From the NCBI GenBank assembly GCA_035606915.1, contig DATNDU010000013.1:1-64000 (forward strand): a stretch of DNA of 64,000 bases. Reading direction: 5' to 3'. Of the stretch, positions 45,115 to 53,267 are shown one piece after another; position 1 is the first letter of the stretch; each line of letters opens with the position of its first letter. Position numbers and translations under genes: made by a program. This DNA comes from Roseiarcus sp035606915 (GTDB lineage: Bacteria; Pseudomonadota; Alphaproteobacteria; Rhizobiales; Beijerinckiaceae). The notes under the pieces were generated by a model that saw only the letters and a list, made by a program, of their open reading frames with translations, was not told the DNA's origin and did no database searches.

Positions 45115-46668
45115 ATGAGCGGGCGCGCGACAGCGGCCGCCGGCGCGCTTCTGGCGCTGCGCGGCGTGTCGAAGCGGTTTGGCGACAAACAGGCGCTGTC
45201 GGGCGTCGATCTCGACGTTCGCGGCGGCGAAGTTCACGTCGTCTGCGGCGAGAACGGGGCCGGCAAGAGCACGCTGATGCATATCATCGGCGGCATCCTG
45301 CAACCGGACGCGGGCGAGCTTCTCATCGACGATGTCGCGGTGAAGTTCGCTGATCCCGTCGCCGCCAGCCGGGCCGGCGTCGGCATGGTGCATCAGCATT
45401 TCCGCCTTGTCGCCTCGATGACGGTGGCGGAGAATCTTTACCTCAATCGCCAGCCGAAGCGGTTCGGGCTGTTCTCGGACCGCGCGGCGATGCGACGTGG
45501 CGCTGCGGACCTGATCGCGGGCTATGGCTTCGACCTCGAACCCGACGCCGTCGTCGGCGGGCTCTCGGTCGGCCAGCGCCAGCGCGTCGAGATCCTGAAG
45601 GCGTTGGGCTTCGACGCGCGTATTCTCATTCTCGATGAACCGACGGCGGTGCTGACGCCCGGCGAGGTCGGGCAATTGCTCGATGTCGTCAGGGATTTGC
45701 GCGCCAAGGGCCGCGCCATCCTGTTCATCACCCATAAGCTGAAGGAAGCGCTCGAAATCTCCGATCGGGTGACGGTGCTGCGCCACGGCCGCCGCATCTC
45801 GACGCTGCCGACGGCCGAGCTTTCCGAGCGCGCCATCGCCATCGACATGGTCGGCCGCGAGATGAGCCCGGCCAAGCGCGAGGCGCAGCCGCAGGGCGAG
45901 GCTGGTGTTGCGCCGGCGCTTGAGGCGCGCCATGTCGTGGCCACCGACGCGCGCGGCCGGCGCCTGCTCGACGATGTCAGCTTCGCCATCCGCCCCGGCG
46001 AGATCCTCGGCGTCGCCGGCGTCGACGGCAACGGCCAGACCGAACTCAGCGAAGCCGCCGCCGGCCTCAGAACCATTCAGGCCGGGGCGTTTGCAATGGC
46101 GGGCCGCGACGTCACCCGCCTCGACGTGCGCGCGCGGCGCCGGCTCGGGCTCGGCTTCATTCCCGAGGACCGGCTCGACCGTGGCGTCAGCGCCGATATG
46201 AGCGTCGCCGAGAACGTCAGCGTCGGCGCCTATGCGCGCCGGCGCCTCGCCAATGGCGCCGGCCTGGTTAGCGTCGCCGCGCGCGACGCCTATGCGGCGG
46301 AGAAAATCCGCGAGTTCGACGTGCGCGGCGCCAAGCCCTCGACGCCCATTGGCGCGCTCTCGGGCGGCAACATCCAGAAGGTCGTCATCGCCCGCGAACT
46401 CGATCTGCGCCCGGTCGCGCTGGTGGTGGCGCAGCCGACGCGCGGCCTCGACGTCGGCGCGGCGGAATTCGTCCATCGCCAGATCCTGTCGGCGGCCGAG
46501 CGCGGCTGCGGCGTGCTGCTGATCTCCTCCGAATTGACGGAGATCTTTGCGCTCTCCGATCGTATCGCGGTGATGTTTCAGGGCTGTCTGGTGGGCACGC
46601 TGGAGCGCGCGGCGGCGACAGAGGAAGCTGTCGGGTTGATGATGGGCGCAGGGACGCGCGCCGCATGA
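45115..46668 (+). CDS. BMP/nucleoside-type ABC transporter ATP-binding protein (two NBDs)
   Basis: The 517-residue double ATPase has Walker A GENGAGKSTLMH, GVGMVHQHFRLVASMTVAEN (the HQHF variant is typical of nucleoside importers), LSVGQRQRVEILKAL and LILDEPTAVLTP in NBD1. NBD2 has a degenerate P-loop GVDGNGQTEL, LSGGNIQKVVIAREL and QPTRGLD. The ATG is one base after the binding-protein stop. The end overlaps the first permease. Confidence 0.93.
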   Translation: MSGRATAAAGALLALRGVSKRFGDKQALSGVDLDVRGGEVHVVCGENGAGKSTLMHIIGGILQPDAGELLIDDVAVKFADPVAASRAGVGMVHQHFRLVASMTVAENLYLNRQPKRFGLFSDRAAMRRGAADLIAGYGFDLEPDAVVGGLSVGQRQRVEILKALGFDARILILDEPTAVLTPGEVGQLLDVVRDLRAKGRAILFITHKLKEALEISDRVTVLRHGRRISTLPTAELSERAIAIDMVGREMSPAKREAQPQGEAGVAPALEARHVVATDARGRRLLDDVSFAIRPGEILGVAGVDGNGQTELSEAAAGLRTIQAGAFAMAGRDVTRLDVRARRRLGLGFIPEDRLDRGVSADMSVAENVSVGAYARRRLANGAGLVSVAARDAYAAEKIREFDVRGAKPSTPIGALSGGNIQKVVIARELDLRPVALVVAQPTRGLDVGAAEFVHRQILSAAERGCGVLLISSELTEIFALSDRIAVMFQGCLVGTLERAAATEEAVGLMMGAGTRAA

Positions 46669-47696
46669 GGCCGCTCGTGCTGCCGCCGCGCCTGGCCGCC
46701 GCCGTCTCCCTGCTCGGGCCGGCGGTGGCGGTGCTGGTCGGCGGCTTCGTCCTGGTTCTCGCCATCAGCGACGATCCGCTTCTGGCCTATAAGGATCTGC
46801 TGTTCGCCAATTTCTATTCGGTCGCCAATTTCGCGTTGTTCGTCAACCGCACGACGCCGCTGCTGTTCATCGGGCTGAGCGTCATCCTGTCGTTCCGCGC
46901 CGGGGTGTTCAATGTCGGCGGCGAGGGGCAGCTTTATCTCGGCGCGATCGCCGCCACCGCGGCGGGGCTCGCCTGCGCGCGGGCGCCGCAACCGCTTGGG
47001 TTGATCGCGGCGGCGGCGGCCGGGGCCGTGGTTGGCGCGATTTATGGGTTTATTCCGGGGCAACTGAAGGTCAAGCTTGGCGTCAACGAAGTCGTCTCGA
47101 CGCTGATGCTGAATTTCGTCGCGATGCTGCTGACGCAATATCTCGTCACCCATCCGCTGCGCGATCCCACCGCTTATGGCGCGGTCAGCTTCATGCTGGC
47201 TCCTTCCGTCTGGTTGCCGGAGATTCCGTGCCTGCCGGGGGCGACGGACGGGGCGCTGATCGCGCTCGCCCTCGCGCCGCTCGTCTGGTTGGCGCTGTAC
47301 CGCACCACCTGGGGCGCGGACCTGCGCGCCGCCGGCGCCAACCCGCGCTTCGCCGAGGCGGTCGGCATCGACGCCGACCGGCGGGTGCTGGAGGCGATGG
47401 CGCTGTCGGGCGCGGTGGCGGGGTTGGCGGGCGCGCTCTATGTGCTCGGCATCGGCCACCGGTTCGAGCAGAATTTCTCGCCCGGCTTCGGGCTCATCGG
47501 TCTGACGGTGGCGTTACTGGCGCGGCTCAACCCGTTCGGCGCCATCCTCACCGCCGCCTTCTATGCGCTGGTGCTCAACGGCGCCGCCTATATGCAGATC
47601 GACACCGATGTGCCGCGCTCGCTGGTTGGGCTGCTGACCGGGTTCCTCGTCTTGTTCATGACGGCGCGCGGCCGCGCCGCCGCCGCGCCGGCTTGA
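46665..47696 (+). CDS. BMP/nucleoside-type ABC transporter permease 1 (YufP-like)
   Basis: The 343-residue permease has FRAGVFNVGGEGQLYLGAIA (the conserved NVGGEGQ loop of this family), GFIPGQLKVKLGVNEVVSTLMLN and GANPRFAEAVGIDADR, with about nine hydrophobic segments. The start overlaps the ATPase stop in ATGA. Confidence 0.93.
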   Translation: MRPLVLPPRLAAAVSLLGPAVAVLVGGFVLVLAISDDPLLAYKDLLFANFYSVANFALFVNRTTPLLFIGLSVILSFRAGVFNVGGEGQLYLGAIAATAAGLACARAPQPLGLIAAAAAGAVVGAIYGFIPGQLKVKLGVNEVVSTLMLNFVAMLLTQYLVTHPLRDPTAYGAVSFMLAPSVWLPEIPCLPGATDGALIALALAPLVWLALYRTTWGADLRAAGANPRFAEAVGIDADRRVLEAMALSGAVAGLAGALYVLGIGHRFEQNFSPGFGLIGLTVALLARLNPFGAILTAAFYALVLNGAAYMQIDTDVPRSLVGLLTGFLVLFMTARGRAAAAPA

Positions 47697-47705
47697 GGAG
47701 GCCTG

Positions 47706-48623
47706 ATGGAGATCGCGCAGTTCCTCAACTCGGCCTTGGTGCAGACGTCGCCGCTGCTCTTGTGTGCGCTGGCGACCCTGGTCACCAGCCGCGCCAATAT
47801 GCTCAACGTCGCCGTCGAGGGCATGGCGTTGACGGCGGCATTCGCCGCCATAGCCGTCGGCCAGACGACCGGCAGCAGCGCGATGGCGCTCACTGGCGCG
47901 CTCGCCGCTTCGACCGGCATGGCGCTGTTGTTTGGCGGCGTGGCGATCGGGCTCGGCGCGGATTTCATCGTCGCCGGGCTCGGGCTCAACATTCTCGCCG
48001 ACGGCGGCACGCTATTCTTGTTGGAGCAGGTCTATCAGGACCCCGGCGGGCTCAGGCCCGATCATTTCCCCGATCTGTGGCGCGTGCCGGACGGCGCGCT
48101 GTCGTTTCTGCCGGTGATTGGCGGCGCGCTGGAGCGCCAAAGCGCCATCACGCTCGCCGCCCTCGTCGCCGTGCCGGTGATGGCGTTGTTTCTTTATCGC
48201 ACGCCACTCGGCTATGCATTGCGGGCGGTGGGCGAGGACGAGGCGGCGGCGGCGGCCAACGGGGTCAGGGCGGCGCGCGTCAAGATGCTCTCGGTGCTGC
48301 TCAGCGGCGTGCTCTCAGGGCTGGCGGGCGCGCAACTGGCGATGGACAGGTTGCATTTCTTCCTGCCCGCGATGACCAGCGGGCGCGGCTTTATCGGCCT
48401 GGCGGCGGCGCTGTTCGGCGCCGCCGAGCCGTGGCCGACAGCCGGCGCGGCGTTCGTGTTCGGGCTGTTCGGGGCGCTCGGCGACCGCTTGCAGGCGTTC
48501 CAGGCGCCGTCCGAATTCGTGCTGATGGCGCCCTATGTCGCGGCGCTGCTGGCGCTGACGGTGGCGCGCTGGCGCGCCGTGCGGCGCGCGCGAGCCGCGC
48601 CGGTGAGCGAGGGCGGCCGATGA
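47706..48623 (+). CDS. BMP/nucleoside-type ABC transporter permease 2 (YufQ-like)
   Basis: The 305-residue permease has SRANMLNVAVEGMALTAAF (the counterpart of the NVGGEG loop), ALRAVGEDEAAAAANGVRAAR and SGRGFIGLAAALFGAAEPW, all typical of YufQ-like proteins. A GAGGAGG Shine-Dalgarno precedes the ATG. It completes the importer; an unusual 15-codon ORF and a hydrolase follow. Confidence 0.93.
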   Translation: MEIAQFLNSALVQTSPLLLCALATLVTSRANMLNVAVEGMALTAAFAAIAVGQTTGSSAMALTGALAASTGMALLFGGVAIGLGADFIVAGLGLNILADGGTLFLLEQVYQDPGGLRPDHFPDLWRVPDGALSFLPVIGGALERQSAITLAALVAVPVMALFLYRTPLGYALRAVGEDEAAAAANGVRAARVKMLSVLLSGVLSGLAGAQLAMDRLHFFLPAMTSGRGFIGLAAALFGAAEPWPTAGAAFVFGLFGALGDRLQAFQAPSEFVLMAPYVAALLALTVARWRAVRRARAAPVSEGGR

Positions 48624-48646
48624 GGCCGCGGCAACAGGAGACCGTG

Positions 48647-48694
48647 ATGACGAAAACGCCCGACACCGAACGAAAAGGTTATACGCGGCCATGA
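48647..48694 (+). CDS. Possible 15-residue leader or relic ORF
   Basis: The ORF encodes MTKTPDTERKGYTRP behind a CAGGAGA Shine-Dalgarno and ends in ATGA overlap with the hydrolase start. Its translation could couple the hydrolase to the importer. It could equally be the surviving start of a deleted gene. No homologue is recognised. Confidence 0.35.
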   Translation: MTKTPDTERKGYTRP

Positions 48695-49458
48695 TCGTCC
48701 CCTTGAACGTCATGGCCTGGGGGGCGCCCGACGCGCCGCGCACCGTCGTCGCCCTGCACGGCATCACCGCCAACGCCGGCTCCTTCACTCAGCCCGGACG
48801 CCTGCTCGCCGAGCGCGGCTATCGTGTGCTGGCCCCCGACATGCGCGGCCACGGCGAAAGTTCGCGCGGCGACGGCGATTTCTCCACCGCCGCTCTGCTC
48901 GCCGACATCGCCGCCGCAGCGCCGGCGCGGCCGGACGTGCTGATCGGTCATTCCTTCGGTGGCTATCTCGCGCAGGCCGGGGTGCTGGCGGGTCTCTTCG
49001 CGCCGCGCGCGCTGCTGCTCGAAGATCCGGTGTCGCATTTCGCCGACCAGCAAACGCCGGCGGCCATGCTCGCCTGGGACGAGGCCAATCTGCCGCGCGA
49101 CATCGAGGCCATCATGCGCCTGAACCCGGGCTGGTCGCGCCGCGACGCGGCGTGGAAGCTGGTGTCGCTGGAGCAGATCGATTTCGCCGACGCGCGCGCC
49201 GCCTTCGCCGGCAATGCGCCGTGGGACTTGCGCGCGCACGCCGCCGAACTGGCGCGGCAGCGGCCGACGGCGTGGATTTTGCCGCGCCAAAGCCGCTTCG
49301 TGCCGGCGGCGGATCAACAGCGGCTGCGCGACGAGGCGGGCGAGGCGGCGGTGATTGCGCTTGACCATGTCGGCCATAGCGTCCACCGCGACGACGTCGC
49401 CGCCTTCGTCGATCTCGTAGAAGCCCTCGCGCGCGCGCATAACGACGGAGGATGCTGA
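48691..49458 (+). CDS. Alpha/beta hydrolase
   Basis: The 255-residue hydrolase has the oxyanion-hole HG in VVALHGITANAGSF, DMRGHGES after strand four, the nucleophile elbow IGHSFGGYLAQ with Ser at 88, and a C-terminal His in DHVGHSVHRDD. The catalytic acid is probably the Asp near LEDPVSHFAD or in the C-terminal half. It is linked by overlap to the amidase downstream and to the importer upstream, which suggests hydrolysis of an imported ester or amide. Confidence 0.88.
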   Translation: MIVPLNVMAWGAPDAPRTVVALHGITANAGSFTQPGRLLAERGYRVLAPDMRGHGESSRGDGDFSTAALLADIAAAAPARPDVLIGHSFGGYLAQAGVLAGLFAPRALLLEDPVSHFADQQTPAAMLAWDEANLPRDIEAIMRLNPGWSRRDAAWKLVSLEQIDFADARAAFAGNAPWDLRAHAAELARQRPTAWILPRQSRFVPAADQQRLRDEAGEAAVIALDHVGHSVHRDDVAAFVDLVEALARAHNDGGC

Positions 49459-50990
49459 TGTCCGCGTTCCCGCTTGAAGAACTTACGATCGCGGCCGTGC
49501 GGAGCGGCTTCGCCGCCGGTCGCTTCACCAGCGTCAGCCTGACGCAGGCGTTCCTGGCGCGCATCGCCGTCTACGAGCCGTTCTACAACGCCTTCACCTT
49601 CATGAACCCCGAGGCGCTCGCCGCCGCCGCCGCCGCCGACGCCCGCCGCGCCCGCGGCGAGCCGCGCGGCCCGCTCGACGGCGTGCCGGTGGTGGTGAAG
49701 GAGGCGATGGACATGGTTGGGTTTCCCAGCACCATCGGCTGGCGGCAGCTTTATTCCGGCGCCGGCGGCGTCGACCTGATGCCGGAACGCGACGCGCCGG
49801 TGGTGGCGCGGCTGCGCGCGGCGGGCGCGGTGATTCTCGGGCGCACCAATATCCCGGCGTTCTCGCATGACGGAGCGCGCGCCAACAGTTCCTGGGACGG
49901 CCCGACCTTCAACGCCGTCAACCCCGCCACTTGTCCCGGCGGCAGCTCCGCCGGAACCGCGACCGCCGTTTCCGGCAATTTCTGCATCGTCGGCCTCGCC
50001 GAGGAGACCGGCGGCTCGATCCAGAACCCGGCGGCGGCGCAGAGCCTGGTGTCGGTGAAGCCGACCTTCGCGCTCGTGCCCAACAGCGGCGTCGCGCCGT
50101 TGGCGGGCTCGACGCGCGACGTCGTCGGGCCGCACGCCCGCACCGCGCGCGACGCGGCGCTGCTGCTCGACGTGCTGGCCGGCTATTCGGTCGAAGACCC
50201 CAAGACCGTCGCCGGCATCGGCAAGCGGCCGCCCGGCGGCTATGCGGCGGGGCTCGACGCCGCAAGCCTGGCGGGGGCGCGCATCGGCCTCTACGGCCCC
50301 GGCTGGCGCGACCAGCCGCTATGCAAGCAAACCTCCGCCCTCTACGCGGCTGCGCTGGCGGAGTTGAAGGCGGCGGGGGCGGCGCTGATCGCAGACCCCT
50401 TCGCCGGCTCCGGCTTTGCCGAACTCGCCGACATCACGGGCAAGTTCGACAATCGTGGGCTGGAATCGATGGCCTGGGACATGGAGACCTTCCTGCGCCG
50501 TCTCGGCCCCGGCGCCGCCGCGCGCAATCTGGCCGAGTTGAAAGCGCTCGTCCCCGACCCGTTCGCCGATCCCAAGCTTCTGGGCGAACATCCCCCGGTG
50601 CGTCCGGTGCTCGCCCGTTCGCTCGCCGACCCGGCGACGCCGCCAGACCTCAGCGCCTTTGTCGCCGTGCGCGAGGCCTATCTCGCCGTGTTCGATCGGG
50701 TGATGGCCGAGGCGCGGCTCGACGCGCTGGCCTTCCCACAGAGTTGGGCCGAGCCGCCGGGGGTGTTCGATACCGAAGAATATCCGGCGACGACCGTCTC
50801 CGAGATCAATATCGCCGGCCTGCCGGGCGTCACCGTGCCGGCCGGCCGCTACGCTTCCGGGGCGCCGTTCTCGCTGATCCTGGTCGGGTCGATGTGGCGG
50901 GAAGGGCGGCTGCTGGCGCTCGCCCATGCCTACGAGCAGGCGACGCATCATCGCATCGTCCCAGCTCTGAGGGCGGCGCCCTTGGCTTGA
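49458..50990 (+). CDS. Amidase (amidase-signature family)
   Basis: The ~510-residue Ser-cisSer-Lys hydrolase has catalytic Lys at about 81 (VPVVVKEAMD), cis-Ser at about 163 in CPGGSSAGTATAVS and nucleophile Ser at about 187 in EETGGSIQNPA. The last replaces the more common TDTGGSIR. I chose the ATG at 49458 in TGATG overlap because GGAGG lies six bases upstream; an ATG two codons earlier is possible. It is the last gene of the LacI-BMP operon and would cleave an amide derived from the imported compound. Confidence 0.92.
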   Translation: MSAFPLEELTIAAVRSGFAAGRFTSVSLTQAFLARIAVYEPFYNAFTFMNPEALAAAAAADARRARGEPRGPLDGVPVVVKEAMDMVGFPSTIGWRQLYSGAGGVDLMPERDAPVVARLRAAGAVILGRTNIPAFSHDGARANSSWDGPTFNAVNPATCPGGSSAGTATAVSGNFCIVGLAEETGGSIQNPAAAQSLVSVKPTFALVPNSGVAPLAGSTRDVVGPHARTARDAALLLDVLAGYSVEDPKTVAGIGKRPPGGYAAGLDAASLAGARIGLYGPGWRDQPLCKQTSALYAAALAELKAAGAALIADPFAGSGFAELADITGKFDNRGLESMAWDMETFLRRLGPGAAARNLAELKALVPDPFADPKLLGEHPPVRPVLARSLADPATPPDLSAFVAVREAYLAVFDRVMAEARLDALAFPQSWAEPPGVFDTEEYPATTVSEINIAGLPGVTVPAGRYASGAPFSLILVGSMWREGRLLALAHAYEQATHHRIVPALRAAPLA

Positions 50991-51014
50991 TGGGCACTTC
51001 TGACGGAAACCGCC

Positions 51015-51752
51015 TCATTCCGCATCGCTTGCGCGCGGCGGGTAGGCTTCCCGATACGCCTCGCGCAGCGCCTCTGCAAGCGGCCGGCCCTCGTGGTAGG
51101 CGCGCAAATGCTGCGGCCGCGCCATCCCATCGCCAAGCCTGGGGCAGGGCTCGGGGCGGCCGATGACGGTCAGGATCGGCAAGCGCTCGGCGTAGATCGG
51201 CAGCTCATAATCCTCCTCGTCGTCGGCGACGCCCTTGGCCCTGATCTTGGCCGAAGCGCGCTCGATCTCCATCACGATGACGTCCGTCGCCTTGATCTCC
51301 TGGGCGTGGTTCGGGCGCAGCATCGCGGTGCGTCCGGGGAAGAAGCGATCGACCATCATCGTCAGCGCGCGCAGCTTTTCCTGCGCGTCGCCGACCAGAC
51401 GCGCCGTTCCAAAGGCCATCACCGAGCGATAATCGGCCGAGTGATTGAAGCCGCAGCGGGCCAGCACGATGCTGTCGAGATGCGTCGCCGTCACGCAGGC
51501 GGGCTCGCCCTGCGACAGGTTGCGCAGCATGCGGCTGGCGCTGCTGCCATGCCAGTAGAGAAGGCTGCCCTCGCGCCAGAACAGCGTCGGCGTGCAGAAC
51601 GGGCGGCCGTCGATGACATAGGCGACATGAGCGAGCGCGGCGGCGTCGAGCAGGGCATGCACGCTGGCGTGGTCGTAGCGGCCGCGATCGTGGCGGCGCT
51701 TGACGCGGTTGATCTCGTCGACGGGATAGTGCGCGGCGGTCTCATCGTTCAT
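51015..51752 (-). CDS. Pyridoxamine 5'-phosphate oxidase-like flavin-binding protein
   Basis: The 245-residue split-barrel protein resembles NimA/PPOX-type proteins: KRRHDRGRYDHASVHALLDA at the start, AHVAYVIDGRPFCTPTLFWREG and SLLYWHGSSASRMLRNLSQG for the FMN-binding strands, then CVTATHLDSIVLARCGFNHSADYRSVMAFG. The ATG at 51752 gives the normal start; the frame is open upstream into the MocR gene. It is divergent from a MocR regulator, a very common arrangement, and is probably its target. Confidence 0.9.
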   Translation of the reverse strand: MNDETAAHYPVDEINRVKRRHDRGRYDHASVHALLDAAALAHVAYVIDGRPFCTPTLFWREGSLLYWHGSSASRMLRNLSQGEPACVTATHLDSIVLARCGFNHSADYRSVMAFGTARLVGDAQEKLRALTMMVDRFFPGRTAMLRPNHAQEIKATDVIVMEIERASAKIRAKGVADDEEDYELPIYAERLPILTVIGRPEPCPRLGDGMARPQHLRAYHEGRPLAEALREAYREAYPPRASDAE

Positions 51753-51828
51753 GGCGCGATTCCTGGGCTGGTCGAGAGGATTTTGCCCGGCTAGACTGGT
51801 TTGTGAAAGGTCCACTTTTGCCAGAATA

Positions 51829-53259
51829 ATGGAATCCACTTCACCACAGCGACAGGCAACGGCGTTGCCGCCGATCCGGCTCGATGCGGCGATCCGCAAC
51901 CAGGCGCTGCGCGTCCATAGCGCGCTGCGCGCGGTTATCGTCGACGGCGCGCTGGCCCCCGGCGCGCGTCTGCCGTCGAGCCGCGACATGGCGAGGCGAC
52001 TGGGCGTCGGGCGCAACGTCGTCGTCGCCGCCTTCGAGCACCTAATCAGCGACGGGCTGATCGAGGCGCGGCGCGGTTCCGGCGCCTATGTCTCGGCCCG
52101 GCTGCCGCCGCCGCCGCGCGCCGCCGCCGCGCCGCAGGTGGCGGCGATGTTCGGGCGCCGTATGCCGTTCGCCCTCGGCCATACCCATGTCGCGCCGTTG
52201 TTCCTCGCCCGCCTCGGCGCGGCGGCGCGCCGTCATATCGCTGAGGCCAGCCTTGCCGATCTCGGCTATGGCGATCCCCGCGGCAGCGCCCGGTTGCGGC
52301 GTGAGATCGCCGCGTTTCTGGCCGTCAATCGCGGGCTGCGCTGCGATCCCGATTGCGTCGTCGTGGTCAGCGGTGCGCAGCACGGGCTGCGGCTTTGCGT
52401 CGATGCGCTGCTGTCGCGCGGCGATTCCGTCTGGGTCGAGGAGCCCGGCTATTTCGCCTCCCGCAACACATTGACGGCGGCGGGAATGCGGCTGGCGCCG
52501 GTCCCGGTCGACGCCGGCGGCCTCGATGTCGCGGCGAGCGTCGTGCTGGCGCCGCGGGCTAAGGCCGCCTATGTCACGCCCTCGCACCAGTTCCCCGCCG
52601 GGGTGACGCTGGAGATGAGCCGCCGGACGGCGCTCATCGCCTGGGCGCAGGCGGCGGGGGCGTGGGTTTTCGAGGACGATTACGACAGCGAGTTCCGCTA
52701 TTCCGGGCCGCCGCTGACGGCGCTGGCAAGCTTGTCGCCGCATCGCGTCATCTATCTCGGCACCTTCGCCAAGACGCTGTTTGCGGGGCTTCGCCTGGGC
52801 TATCTCGCGGCGCCGCCGCAGGCGCTGGCGCGGATACTCAACAGCCGGGCCGCCATCGATCGCTTCCCGCCGGTGTTTCTGCAAAATGCGCTGGCCGATC
52901 TGATGGCGGACGGAAGCTTCGCAGCGCATTTGCGCAAGAGTCTGAGGCTATATCGCGCCGCTCGCGATCTGGTGGCGGACGCGGTGGCGACGGCCTCGCG
53001 GGGCGTGCTGCGGCCCGATGTCCCCGACCAGGGCCTGCACATGATCGCCTGGCTGCCCAGCGGCGCAACGCCGGAACTGGCGCGCGAGATCCGCCGGCAG
53101 TCGAAAGTCGAGGCGATGCTGTTCTCCGAGACGCAGATGCAGCCGGGCGCGGCCGAAGGCTTCGTGCTCGGCTTCTCCGGCTTTGAGGCCGATGCGCTGA
53201 GATCGGCGGCGACCGCCCTGGGCGCCGCCGCGCTCCGGCTGGTCAACGCCGCTCGTTGA
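51829..53259 (+). CDS. MocR-type regulator (GntR HTH fused to aminotransferase domain)
   Basis: The 476-residue protein has an N-terminal GntR winged HTH (LRVHSALRAVIVDGALAPGA, SSRDMARRLGVGRNVVVAAF, LISDGLIEARRGSGAYV). The C-terminal part is a class I aminotransferase fold, with FEDDYDSEFRYSG and the PLP-binding Lys in YLGTFAKTLFAGLRLGY (about K315). Such regulators sense PLP or amino compounds. The 76-base gap to the divergent PPOX gene must hold both promoters. Confidence 0.92.
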   Translation: MESTSPQRQATALPPIRLDAAIRNQALRVHSALRAVIVDGALAPGARLPSSRDMARRLGVGRNVVVAAFEHLISDGLIEARRGSGAYVSARLPPPPRAAAAPQVAAMFGRRMPFALGHTHVAPLFLARLGAAARRHIAEASLADLGYGDPRGSARLRREIAAFLAVNRGLRCDPDCVVVVSGAQHGLRLCVDALLSRGDSVWVEEPGYFASRNTLTAAGMRLAPVPVDAGGLDVAASVVLAPRAKAAYVTPSHQFPAGVTLEMSRRTALIAWAQAAGAWVFEDDYDSEFRYSGPPLTALASLSPHRVIYLGTFAKTLFAGLRLGYLAAPPQALARILNSRAAIDRFPPVFLQNALADLMADGSFAAHLRKSLRLYRAARDLVADAVATASRGVLRPDVPDQGLHMIAWLPSGATPELAREIRRQSKVEAMLFSETQMQPGAAEGFVLGFSGFEADALRSAATALGAAALRLVNAAR

Positions 53260-53267
53260 TCCCCGCG

